31,562 nt of DNA from Elysia marginata (taxonomy: Eukaryota; Mollusca; Gastropoda; Plakobranchidae), in NCBI GenBank assembly GCA_019649035.1, contig BMAT01011361.1, forward strand, positions 306,096-337,657. Direction: 5' to 3'. Of this stretch, positions 21,139-31,562 are shown in pieces (position 1 is the first letter of the stretch; every line of letters starts with the position of its first letter). The notes beneath the pieces were generated by a model, which worked only from the letters and a program-made list of their open reading frames with translations, had not been told where the DNA came from and searched no databases. The position numbers were made by a program, and so were the translations under genes.

Positions 21139-21180
21139 TTTATTTAAAAGAGGTGCGGCAAAAAACCTGTTTTAAATAAA
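21139..21180. other. Strong imperfect hairpin
   Basis: Arms TTTATTTAAAAGAGGT (21139-21154) and ACCTGTTTTAAATAAA (21165-21180) pair over 16 positions with a single mismatch, leaving a 10-base loop. It is too short for a typical animal pre-miRNA unless the pairing extends, and I see no extension. Confidence 0.55.
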
Positions 21181-21450
21181 TTCGTCAATTATCACCGTTC
21201 TCTCCTTTAAGCAACGTCCTGATTAAAGATGATAGCCTAAGACACCAATCTCTATCAACTGCCGTGGCCTTCAGTCTGTGCGCCAATATCTCCCAACAAT
21301 ATTCCCTGGTTGTGCAGCGTGGCTCGTGGCTAACCGTCTCCAAGAGAAACCTGGGAAATTGGCATACGCTGACACATAATAGACTCTGAGGAACAGGATA
21401 AATCATAGCTGTCATTTCTCCTGTCTTGCTTCAAAGGCTTTACAGCAAAG

Positions 21451-21705
21451 TCATGAGAGGCAGTGAAAAGGGTTTTCCCGATGGAAACTGGCATCGATAA
21501 TGTAAAATGTAGATTGCTTGCACAATGGTGGGCAGGCGTCGGAACCGCCAAACTTGCTTTCAATGTTGAAGTCTTTAGCGCTGTCCATGCGGTCACCATC
21601 ATCAAACAAGACGGTGCCAATCGACAGGATATTGCTCGATTGCTCCTGCCCTTCCAGGGCCTTGTCGACTCTCGGGTATATAAATTCCCAACAGAAGGAC
21701 TTACT
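21451..21705 (-). CDS. Possible protein-coding exon or old pseudogene, unidentified
   Basis: On the minus strand 84 codons are open between a TAA at 21708-21706 and a TGA at 21453-21451. The first Met is only at about residue 40, so any real coding use would be as a spliced exon. The central part looks like genuine soluble protein: RVDKALEGQEQ (12-22), a GTVLFDDGDRMDSAKDF segment (30-46), KFGGSDACPP (51-60) and FYIIDAS (67-73). The base composition is balanced and the codon choice varied. Both a second minus-strand frame (21330-21620) and a plus-strand frame (21463-21789) are also open, which weakens the case. I do not recognise the family. Confidence 0.22.
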   Translation of the reverse strand, partial: SKSFCWEFIYPRVDKALEGQEQSSNILSIGTVLFDDGDRMDSAKDFNIESKFGGSDACPPLCKQSTFYIIDASFHRENPFHCLS

Positions 21706-21789
21706 TTAAAGGTATTCCTGCCGGTAAAAAAAACTTTTTCACACGGCTCTCATGACTATTGCGTGACTGATATAAAAGATTCTTGGTAG

Positions 21790-22450
21790 TCTAGGTTGCG
21801 TTAGAGATGCAGCTTTCCTGTGAACCCGATAGACACTTGAAAATTGTCTATTAATGACAAGAAAAGAAAACAAAAAATAAGCAACAACGAGTGGTTTCGA
21901 TAGAACACTCAACTTACTACAATGCAATTACCTTTTTACAAAAAGCCATAACTTTTTTATAAAAGAGCATAATTATAAAGCCTAAGTTTCTAGGTTCTAT
22001 TGTGTGAACCTTTAAACATAGCAAAACTTTTAAATTAAGCGGACGCTAACACCCAGTAAGAATCTCTAAGAAAAATTGCATTTAGAAAGTTGCCAAACAC
22101 AGCACAAAAACTCCTTTTGTTGAACGCGCCTCAAGCTTTGACAATAACAAACCCTCAAATTTTCAATGTACAACACAATTTCTTCAAGACCTTAATTTTT
22201 TTCGGTTTTTTTTTAATGGCCTAATGGGCATGCCAAATCGGTAAAGAGACCGTCAACTTTCATACTTCCGCATGCTGCCCTTGAGACGTGAATCTTCAAC
22301 AGCGAGAATGACGCCACAAGCTTGTATTATAATTTTATTTATTGTTTGGTGTACTCGACCTGCGCTGGTAATGGGCTGGTCTGTGTAAAAGTTGCCTACC
22401 TTTCGTTTTATCCTCACGTAAGTGCTTATTATCTGTGTTCTTGTCCTTGA
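21790..22450. other. Non-coding stretch, nothing recognised
   Basis: AT-rich. The 67-codon minus frame at 22253-22456 has no recognisable domain. No repeat structure seen. Confidence 0.45.
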
Positions 22451-22456
22451 CATCAA

Positions 22457-22506
22457 AAGTGCAGTATAATCCCATATGGTTTATACTGCGGAATTATACT
22501 GCACTT
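22457..22506. repeat. Foldback with repeated GCAGTATAAT core
   Basis: The left arm AAGTGCAGTATAATCC (22457-22472) is the reverse complement of the right arm (22490-22506) except for one extra A. The 17-base spacer contains a further TTATACTGC (22481-22489), so the same core occurs once forward and twice inverted within 50 bp. This could be the remnant of a palindromic MITE end, but no flanking TA or longer target-site duplication is evident. Confidence 0.55.
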
Positions 22507-23220
22507 CTATTATCACAGGCAGCAGTTAGTCTCCATTTGAAATGACAAATTTGAAACTCATTATAGTTAATTTTCTCCCCCTCTCCAGCTCACCTTTTCT
22601 GTTAATACCGATTATTTTTTTTTAAGATTTTTATTAAGTGTCTAAAAATCAGACGTAAATTGAAAAATTAACAATTTACATCATCATAATCTAAATACAT
22701 GGTTGCAGGTATAGAATACATTTTAATCTAGAGTCTAGATTAGGCTTAGCTTAAGTTTTGGGTTTATGCTGTCCTGCGTGTTCCTTTTTATTCGTTTTTA
22801 GTTAAGTTGAACTACTTTCGAATTCCTTAATTGAAGGAACATGGCTCAGTTTCATTTTCTTGTAATTGCTAATTGTGATTCGATAAAAGCCTATGAATAT
22901 ATCGACTTCAAATCGCCTCATTGAAGACAAGAACTGTTTCTATACTGTGCAGATGAATAAGAGAGAAACAGAAATGCAGCCACGCTCTTGCCAAGACATG
23001 AAAGGTGTTCTCTTAGTTTTGTAGTTTAATAGGTCTAAGAAACAGGTGTAAAAACTGTTTGGATAAGAAAGGTGTTCAAAGTGATGAGGTATCTACACCA
23101 AGAACAAGTTGGAGGATTGTAATAATGACGTAGCCTAGTTGGCAAAGGCGAAGATTATGTAAACCTGGTGTGAAATAAAATTATACCTGTGTTGAGGAAA
23201 AATAGACCTCCTCTTTATGG
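22507..23220. other. AT-rich non-coding stretch with a 19-bp palindrome
   Basis: TAATCTAGAGTCTAGATTA at 22724-22742 is a perfect palindrome around one central G. No other feature is supported here; 22840-23220 shows no open frames of note. Confidence 0.5.
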
Positions 23221-23224
23221 ATCA

Positions 23225-23445
23225 GGATACAAAATGGTGGCAGTCACTGCGCAATCAAATGCTTGAAAAATTATGAAGGTGTAGATTTAGCAGTGGAGAA
23301 AAGAAGGCTTTAGGTCGTAGCGCCAAAAAATTAATGCCTACCTTTAGTATGATTCGAACCTTTCACTTAGAGTAGCTTCGGCACCCACCGCCTTGTCACT
23401 GAGAGAAATATAGCTTATACCATTTCGCCACTACTCTCCTACCAT
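23225..23445 (-). mobile_element. tRNA-derived SINE-like element, family 3, copy A
   Basis: Read on the minus strand, the head starts near 23445. It has an A-box-like TGGCGAAATGG (plus 23420-23430) and a good B box GGTTCGAATC (plus 23351-23360). The boxes are 70 bases apart start to start, well above the tRNA norm, so the head has an insertion or derives from a long-variable-arm tRNA. The body (23241-23315) matches a second copy at 23910-23984 over 75 bases without gaps (58 of 75 identical, hand count). No target-site duplication was found, so the boundaries are approximate. Confidence 0.72.
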
Positions 23446-23479
23446 ACTTTTAAAATGTTAACCATCTGTTTTGAACGGA

Positions 23480-23700
23480 GTTTTTCAAAGCGAAACTAGT
23501 GAACTCTAGTAATGGGACTGTTTAAGAACTAACCTCACTTGTGGGATCACCAGCGAAATCTCCTGTGGGCAAGGTAGTTTAGTCGAATACCTCTAGTGCT
23601 GAATCTAAGCATAAAATCTCACCATTGCCCAAGGAGAACTACTCTTATGTGATTTTGTGAAGTTCATGGAACAGTGCCATAGGATTTGAAGAGCTAATCG
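23480..23700 (-). repeat. Dispersed repeat copy 2 (inverted partner of 5.5 kb)
   Basis: The core 23543-23675 is the gap-free reverse-complement partner of 5466-5598, about 84% identical by hand count. On the minus strand it lies immediately 5' of the tRNA-like head of the family 3 SINE. The two may therefore be one composite element or two nested insertions. No coding frame is conserved. Confidence 0.75.
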
Positions 23701-23892
23701 CTTCTACAATTCAGCTTGATATATAGACATCAGGGTGCGTCTAGATTTACTTGTTATATCAAAGCTTACGGTGCATTGAAAAACAGGCGACATAACTTAT
23801 ATAGTTTGTCTTGCCAATGCGAAAATTTTTATTTTTTCATAAATAGTTTTACATGGTGTTAGGCTACACCAAACGTTTTCTAACTTACTAGT

Positions 23893-24026
23893 ATCCGACA
23901 AGAAGGACGCAGCCACTGGGCAATCAAATGGTTGAAAGATTTTAGTGGTATAGCATAAGCAGTGAAGAGAAAAAGACTTTAAGTAGAAATGCCCGAGATG
24001 TCTGCTAAGAACCTTTGAATCGCAGC
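23893..24026 (-). mobile_element. Family 3 SINE-like element, copy B (head missing)
   Basis: This copy shares the 75-base body (23910-23984) with copy A, and a decayed B-box region near 24010-24022 (minus-strand GATTCAAAGGTTC). No A box is visible beyond it, so it is truncated or badly decayed at its 5' end. It lies in the same orientation as copy A, 669 bases away. A segmental duplication is therefore an alternative to independent insertion, but the intervening repeat is not duplicated. Confidence 0.62.
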
Positions 24027-24029
24027 TTT

Positions 24030-24650
24030 TTCTGTTTTGTCTTCATGTTCGATTTGACTACATACTATTCTGTCACCCGTTATCTCTCACTCCCTCACTT
24101 TCTCTCATCATTTTATCAGGTATGTTTATGCAATTTAGGAAGAGGCGCCAACGCATTGTTTATACGCCTTATGTACGTGTATTCTTTGTTTACCCTCCAT
24201 TGTTCTTCTTTTTATTCTTCATAAATATAGCTTTATCGTTTATCTTAAGCAAATGAAACAGGCATAAACTCTTTTCATTTAAATATGAGACAGATTGTAT
24301 TCAAACTATTTATGAGCTATTGTAATGAGACTTTTAAGACCTTGTAGGAACCCTGTATTGATTTTTTTTAACCACACAAGGTATAGAGACGGTAGGTTGC
24401 TTATAGTTACCTGCCCTTGCCTGAAAATAACTACCTGACCGGATACTCCAGGCGACTAGATTGTCATCGGAGATTTCCGATATCCTTGTATATATATAGC
24501 GAATGTTCTGGTTTCTCCCGGAACGTCAACCAAAAAAAAAGAAACCCAAAAAATAAAAATAAGGTTATACTGAATGAATATTGTGACAAGAGAAGACAAA
24601 AATATAGACAAATAGGTAGATAAATAGACGCATACCAACATACACACATG
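24030..24650. other. Non-coding stretch, nothing recognised
   Basis: The 69-codon plus frame at 24015-24224 is hydrophobic and Ser/Phe-rich with no motif. The 68-codon plus frame at 24417-24623 reads into A-rich sequence. No repeat or RNA gene is seen. Confidence 0.4.
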
Positions 24651-24659
24651 CACACACCA

Positions 24660-25320
24660 TTGCATTAAGAGAGTTAAAGAGAAAAAAGAGATAGAGACGG
24701 AGAGTAATACATAGATTGCAACTAATGAAGAGAACTGACAAGTTTTTATAAAGTAAGAGAGAGAGACAGAGACTGCGTGTGATGAGAGTAACAAAAGTTT
24801 GGAATTCATCTCCATATAACTAAAAAACTGGAGAAAGACACTGGTAATATTTTAATGACTAAGAAAGAGAGAGAGAGAGACAGACATACAGACAGACAGA
24901 CAGAGAGTTAAAGAAAGAGAGAGAGAGGGGAGATACTAAGTGTGAGTGTGAGTGTGAGGGTTGTAACCAAAGAATTGAACCTCGTCGACATATATAACAA
25001 AACACAACTAGAGAAAGACACTTCTAAGATTTTAATTGGTAAGACTGACACAGAAAGAGAGAAAGCGAGAGAAAGAAAGAGAGAGACACAGAGAGAGAGA
25101 GAGAGGTGTTTTTAGAGAAATAAATCAGTCAAGAAATACAAAAAACACAGATAATCCTTGAATAAAAAAGACAGAGCGAGACAGAGAAAGAGAGACAGAC
25201 AGACAGACTGGCCGAAAGAGACATAGAGAGACAGGCGTACTTAAGAAAGAAACTGATCCCTAAACAGATAAAAAAGAGCCAAATGGACAGATGATCCCTG
25301 AATAGTAACTGTTAAGACCT
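24660..25320 (+). repeat. Purine-rich (GA)n/(GACA)n array of duplicated blocks
   Basis: GA-rich runs at about 24862-24937, 25050-25113 and 25171-25235 alternate with non-repetitive spacers that are themselves duplicated. The spacer with GAGAAAGACACT...ATTTTAAT recurs at an offset of 180 bases (24830-24860 against 25010-25037). A block reading GATAATCCTTGAATA near 25151 recurs as GATGATCCCTGAATA near 25284. AGAGAGTTAAAGA occurs near 24669 and 24903. The minus-strand 119-codon Ser/Leu-rich frame is a by-product. Confidence 0.8.
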
Positions 25321-25683
25321 AAGGTAAATGCACACACTCATGCAAAAAGAGCGAAAGGGAGGGGGAAGAGTGGAGTTAATCAAAGTTTAATAAAAAATTA
25401 AAATCCCGATATGTTATTGAGATATTTGAGCGGCTGGCATGACTATGACCATGTACCTGAAGGAATAAAATCACCTCTCTTGGTTTTGTTTCCAAGAAAT
25501 ACATCTAGATGGTTCGCCTTTGTGACAAAAACAACAAAATGCATAATTATTGAGTAAATTGTTCCGCTCAGCACGATTCAGTATTGAACCTTTCCATTAC
25601 GTTGCTATTTTTACACAAAACCTACGTCGTGTACCATTTTTGGACGTGACATTTAAATAGTAAAAAAGGGCCCATTTCGTCAT

Positions 25684-25819
25684 GGAAGCCTATCGGGTGT
25701 CGCCACATTTCCTGTTTGGTTAGCCCATAACACCACATTCATTTCTACTACTCTTACCACTACTTCTACCGCTACTACTACAACAAATAGTAGTAATAGT
25801 GGTACTGCTACTGTTACCG

Positions 25820-25854
<35 letters not shown>

Positions 25855-26004
25855 GCTGCTGTTGCTGCTGCTATTACTACTACGCTACTGCTACTATTAC
25901 TACGAGTACTAGCAATACCGCTATTAGTACTACTACTTCATTCACTACGGCTTACCACTAAAACTACCTCACCACAACTACCACTGCCACTACTACTACT
26001 ACTT

Positions 26005-26047
<43 letters not shown>

Positions 26048-26468
26048 AACTACTACTACATTACTACTAGGCCTACTGCTACTACTACTTCTACTACTAC
26101 TATTACTACTACTACAACTACTACTACTATTACTACTAGGCCTACTGCTACTACTACTACTACTACAGTAACTACTATTCTACTGCCACTGTTATTACAT
26201 TGTGAGAGCCTATGGGGTGTCGCTCCTTTTGCTTTTTGTTTAGCCCTTAACACAGCATTCATTTCTACTACTCTTACCACTACTCCTACCGCTACTACTA
26301 CAACAAATAGTAGTAATAGTGGTACTGTTACTGTTACCGCTACTACTAGCACCATTAATACCACTATAACTACTACTAGTCAACTACTACCACTAATACT
26401 GCTACGGCCGCCACTACTACTACTACAACTACCACTATTATGGCTACCGCAACTACTACTACTGCTAT

Positions 26469-26540
<72 letters not shown>

Positions 26541-26636
26541 ACTTACTACTAATGCTGCTGCTACTACTACTACTACCACTGTTATTATTTTTATAACTAC
26601 TACAACAACTACTACTACTACTACCACTGCTACTAT

Positions 26637-26711
<75 letters not shown>

Positions 26712-26750
26712 CACTACTACTACTACAATAAATGAATACGTTAAAAACTT
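25684..26750 (+). repeat. (ACT)n satellite with 520-bp tandem duplication
   Basis: The region is dominated by ACT trinucleotides, with long nearly pure runs at about 26469-26540 and 26634-26710. Positions 25684-25828 match 26204-26348 at a constant offset of 520 bases without gaps. About 25741-25827 is nearly identical (two differences by hand count), while the non-repetitive 40 bases before it differ at about nine positions. The poly-Val (minus) and poly-Thr (plus) frames here are translation of the repeat. Confidence 0.9.
26062..26149 (+). repeat. 69-bp nested tandem duplication in the ACT satellite
   Basis: The segment TTACTACTAGGCCTACTGCT occurs twice, 69 bases apart (GGCCTAC at 26070 and 26139). 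This marks a smaller, later duplication inside the larger one. Confidence 0.75.
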
Positions 26751-26759
26751 TTTATAATG

Positions 26760-28575
<1,816 letters not shown>

Positions 28576-28579
28576 CTGC

Positions 28580-29960
28580 AATTTTATGGTTGCCATTTCT
28601 TCCCTCTTTAGCTGAAACAGTTGGAGCGTATAAAATGTACAGCCAAAAAATCACTTAACATGCGCCATACTAAAATCTAAAGTCGATTTCACACAAGTGC
28701 CTGGTCATTTCATTGCCCTCGATCGACTTTCAAAACAATAGTCAACTCCTTACTTACTTTAGCTGTTCTATCATCCGACCTACTTTAAAGAGAGAGGCTT
28801 AGGATAATTGTACTGTTTTTATGAGGTTAGGTCGATCTACGATACAACTGCAAGGCCATTACTTCACGTCGCCATGCAAGATCAGAGAGCATTCATTAGA
28901 AATCTTTCTACACCCTTATGAATGTATCATTTTATGCCTTATACTCAACAGCTACATGTTTCTTAGCATAAACAATATACAGATAAAGTACCACCAAGTA
29001 CTACCAAAGAATATAAATACAAAAATTACCAAAGGAATTACGTTCTTCATTAACCTTTCTAAAATGGTCAAACTATAATGTTCCGATCGAAATTTACACT
29101 GCTACAGTAAGACTCAGATTATGAACTTTTACCAATTTTATGTTTTCTTAGATGCCGTTAAAATAGGACTTGGTTTTCAGAATGTTGTTGAGGCAGGCAA
29201 TATCGGCACTGTTCGCACACTATTGCCCTTCTTTCTTCAAACTTTGTCACAATAGCCCAAAGTGTACCAACGTAATAGGTAACCCACCACAGAGCAAAGT
29301 TCACTTAACATGCACACTAGAGTTAAGACTGTGGTTTACTTTTAGTTGTTACTCTTGTTAAAATCATGAAATTTTAAATGTATGTAAACCAAGGTATAAT
29401 TCATGCTTTTTTACAGACCTGAAATATTTCCAATTACTCAATGATAAAGAAATAAATTTTTCGACATAATAATTATAGTTTACGAGGTTAATTGACTGTA
29501 CTGTCGTAATATTATTTTTTTTCTGGTATACACTAAGGGAAAAAAACCTGCTTTTGAACTTTGTCGAAAAAATCGCAAAAATATAAACCAATTTGAACAC
29601 TGAAATAATGTTTGAGACAAAATTAAAAAGCCTACATTTGAGCTCAACAACTGCAATAAGAAGTTGGATTTGAAATACATGAGGAAGAATTTATCCCTAG
29701 ATAAAATATTATCAAACACTCTCTGACTAGGCGTTTACACATTTCTTACAGCCAATTTGGACAAAAGCAAAGAAAATTCTTTACTTTTATGAGTCTAGAT
29801 AAAATAAGTCAAATTCCATACAAGATTCCTCGACAGTTAACAAACTCTATACAACTTCTCGAGGCAGTTAAGTCCGAACGAAGGCCCAGTAAACGTCAAA
29901 TATATTGTTATTACATAGAGACTAAAACTCAGGGTAAGATCTACGTGGAGGGAATTCACA
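28580..29960. other. Non-coding stretch, nothing recognised
   Basis: Several short frames (28821-29078 plus, 29170-29361 plus, 29364-29719 minus, 29789-29998 plus) have no domains and no splice context I can support. No repeats or tRNA-like heads are seen. Confidence 0.4.
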
Positions 29961-29967
29961 GTACGCT

Positions 29968-30192
29968 ATGGTTTTCGTATCGATCTTTGGTCAGTTGAGG
30001 CGATCGTTCCTGGCAAGTCTGCAAAGCGTGATAACTCTTGTTCAAGAAGCGGAAGACTTTTCCCAACCGGAAACGACTTCAGCTGTCGGGACATACGCTG
30101 CAATGAATTTGCCGATACTTGATTGGCTGCGCACACAAGAAAGGTTGTTGAACTTGATTGAAATATACTATGTCGGGAAAAAAAGAATGTAA
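29968..30192 (+). CDS. Weak exon-like frame in a CpG-rich patch
   Basis: The 74-codon frame has a plausible soluble composition (SLQSVITLVQEAEDF, NLPILDWLRTQERLL) suggesting helices. It lies in a patch (29950-30150) that is noticeably richer in CpG than its surroundings. The patch also holds a CCAAT-type box on the minus strand (ATTGG near 30121) and an ETS-like ACCGGAAA near 30067. No domain is recognised. The patch may be regulatory rather than coding, and chance is likely. Confidence 0.15.
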   Translation: MVFVSIFGQLRRSFLASLQSVITLVQEAEDFSQPETTSAVGTYAAMNLPILDWLRTQERLLNLIEIYYVGKKRM

Positions 30193-30290
30193 CGAAATTT
30201 TATTAAGTTGAAGCCATCTTTTGTACAAGCCTTTTCGAAGAGAATGTATTACATTATCATTGCTGCTAAGAAGCAAGTTGCTTTTTATTA

Positions 30291-30293
<3 letters not shown>

Positions 30294-30360
<67 letters not shown>
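30294..30360 (+). repeat. (CT)n microsatellite
   Basis: A nearly pure CT dinucleotide run ending in TTTCTCTTTCT. The Ser/Leu-rich frame across it is an artefact. Confidence 0.95.
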
Positions 30361-30451
30361 TCTATCTCGCTTTTTTCTTTTTGTTTGATTTTTTGAATTT
30401 TTATGTATTCATCTTTTTCTCTACCTCATTATAGTTCTGTCTATTTTCATT

Positions 30452-30605
30452 TTCTCTCTCTCTTTCTCACTGCCTCCCCCCACCCACTCTCTCTCTCTCT
30501 CTCTTTCTCTCTCACTCTCTCTCTCTCTCTCTCTCTGCCTTTTTATTTTTCATTTCTATCTCTCTGTCTTTCCTCAATTTTCTTCCTCTGTCCCTGTGTC
30601 TCTCT
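30452..30605 (+). repeat. (CT)n microsatellite, interrupted
   Basis: CT-rich array with CCCCC, CACT and TTTC interruptions. It has the same polarity as the array about 100 bases upstream. The overlapping frame is an artefact. Confidence 0.9.
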
Positions 30606-30609
30606 TAAG

Positions 30610-31140
30610 CTCATGGTCTATTTACCTCTTATCGTCTATAGCTATGTTTGAATCTTTACAGCCTTATTTTTTTTACATCTTGTTCTATTTTCACAGCATG
30701 CATTAGTTTTATACTTCACAGTGTATTGTACTACAATTTAAAACTTTTTTTACTTTAGCTTTTTTTATACGCGTTTTTGACAATAACTACATAAATCAAA
30801 AGGGCAATAGCTTAAATTTTATTGCATTGCTTTAACAATCCTTATACATTAAACACTGACATTTTTAGCATTCCAACAAGGTTTTTTTTCAATTGGCCTA
30901 CACAATTTCATCTATAGGTTTATCCAAAAGGTACGATGGCTCTGCGCTCGGAAAGGCAGTTTACAGACATTTATGAAGGTGTAGAACAAAAATAAAAGCC
31001 TTGACCAATTGGGAATTCAACGAGTGTTACTCTGTTAATACAACCACACGTATTTAATTTTTTTTTGAAAAAAGAAAGAAAACAGATTTTCAAAATAACT
31101 ACGTTATATGTGCAATTAAAGCTGTTAGGAATAAAATGAA
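30610..31140. other. Non-coding stretch with a possible SINE-body fragment
   Basis: Mostly AT-rich. At 30971-30985 the 15-mer TTATGAAGGTGTAGA is identical to the family 3 SINE body at 23273-23287. The flanking bases about 30920-31000 show patchy similarity in the same orientation, suggesting a third decayed copy. Confidence 0.4.
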
Positions 31141-31143
31141 ACC

Positions 31144-31454
31144 GTGTAGATTTTGGTTGGTTCTTTGAATTTTAACGTCTCTTTTCGGCTATAAGTTATA
31201 TCAGAGACTGCGCTTGGAACAATTGAAGGCGTCTTGCCACACTGTGGTGTAAGGAGCGCTTGCATACACCACACCCAGTCACATTATCCTGACACCGGGC
31301 CGACCAGACTCAGCACTACATAATGCCAGACACTAGGCGGATCAGCTGCTAATACCAATTTTAAAGTCTTTGGTTTGACTCGGCCGGGGAACGAACCCAC
31401 ATCTCCCGATCTCTGAGCGTGTGTCTAACCGCTAGGCCACAGAGCCAGTGTAGA
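31144..31454 (-). mobile_element. tRNA-derived SINE, family 1, copy B (with TSDs)
   Basis: The element covers 31151-31447 on the minus strand, between 7-bp direct repeats GTGTAGA (31144-31150 and 31448-31454). It keeps both promoter boxes: A box TGGCCTAGCGGT (plus 31428-31439) and B box GGTTCGTTCC (plus 31388-31397). They are spaced as in a tRNA. It aligns along its length with copy A at 6216-6508, including the GTCGGCCCGGTGTCA block and the GTTAAAATTCAAA 3' end, and retains the segment deleted from copy A. Truncated reading frames inside it are incidental. Confidence 0.9.
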
Positions 31455-31465
31455 ACTGTGCAGAC

Positions 31466-31562
31466 GAAGAAGAAGAAGAAGAAGAAGAAGAAGAAGAAGA
31501 AAATGAACAAGAACAAGAACAAGAACAAGAAGAACAAGAACAAGAACCAGAAGAAGAACAAC
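31466..31562 (+). repeat. (GAA)n and (GAACAA)n microsatellite, cut by window end
   Basis: A pure GAA run (about 31466-31500) passes into AAC/AAG-type hexanucleotide units that continue to the window edge. It lies just beyond the right-hand target-site duplication of the adjacent SINE. The poly-Phe/Leu minus-strand frame is an artefact. Confidence 0.93.

Noticed and set aside
31361-31561. Phe/Leu-rich minus-strand frame with a hydrophobic N-terminus resembling a membrane segment
   Set aside because: The hydrophobic run is the GAA microsatellite read on the minus strand, and the remainder is inside the SINE head.

Overview
The window reads as non-coding DNA from an animal nuclear genome. It is AT-rich and packed with microsatellites and old retroelement insertions. 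It contains no complete protein-coding gene, rRNA, canonical tRNA, CRISPR array or bacterial-style operon. tRNA-derived SINEs with target-site duplications, a 5'-truncated LINE ending in a (TTA)n tail, and the recurrent nonamer TAGGCCTAC fit a marine invertebrate. A mollusc, probably a gastropod, is my best guess from the style of the SINEs, but this is an inference and not a database match.

Layout from left to right. 1-1560 is mostly featureless AT-rich sequence with one weak exon-like reading frame (796-1020). 1757-2400 is the 3' end of a CR1/L2-like non-LTR retrotransposon running into a TTA microsatellite. 2400-5460 is featureless apart from a degenerate TCTA array. 5450-5690 is one copy of a dispersed repeat whose partner lies inverted at 23.5 kb. 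6205-6943 holds two minus-strand tRNA-derived SINEs, each bounded by target-site duplications. 7540-7960 is a more GC-rich island with a Gln-rich minus-strand frame. 10.4-11.1 kb carries two CT arrays. 11.1-21 kb is largely unremarkable intergenic or intronic sequence. 21.06-21.7 kb has a repeat dimer, a strong hairpin and the most protein-like unannotated frame in the window (minus strand). 22.4-22.75 kb has a foldback and a 19-bp palindrome. 23.2-24.0 kb is a nest of SINE-related repeats. 24.65-25.32 kb is a purine-rich array built from duplicated blocks. 25.68-26.75 kb is an ACT satellite that contains a 520-bp tandem duplication. 28.4 kb and 30.3-30.5 kb are CT arrays. The right end holds a second copy of the 6.2-kb SINE (31151-31447) beside a GAA array cut by the window edge.

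Most longer reading frames are artefacts of simple repeats: poly-Val and poly-Thr from ACT, Ser-Leu from CT, poly-Phe from GAA. No genes are seen working together. The informative content is repeat history: the target-site duplications, the loss of one SINE's B box, the gap-free dispersed repeat pair and the satellite duplications. I found nothing that supports a new multi-gene system. The best leads are the 133-bp gap-free inverted repeat pair, the SINE nest at 23-24 kb and the exon-like island at 21.45-21.70 kb.
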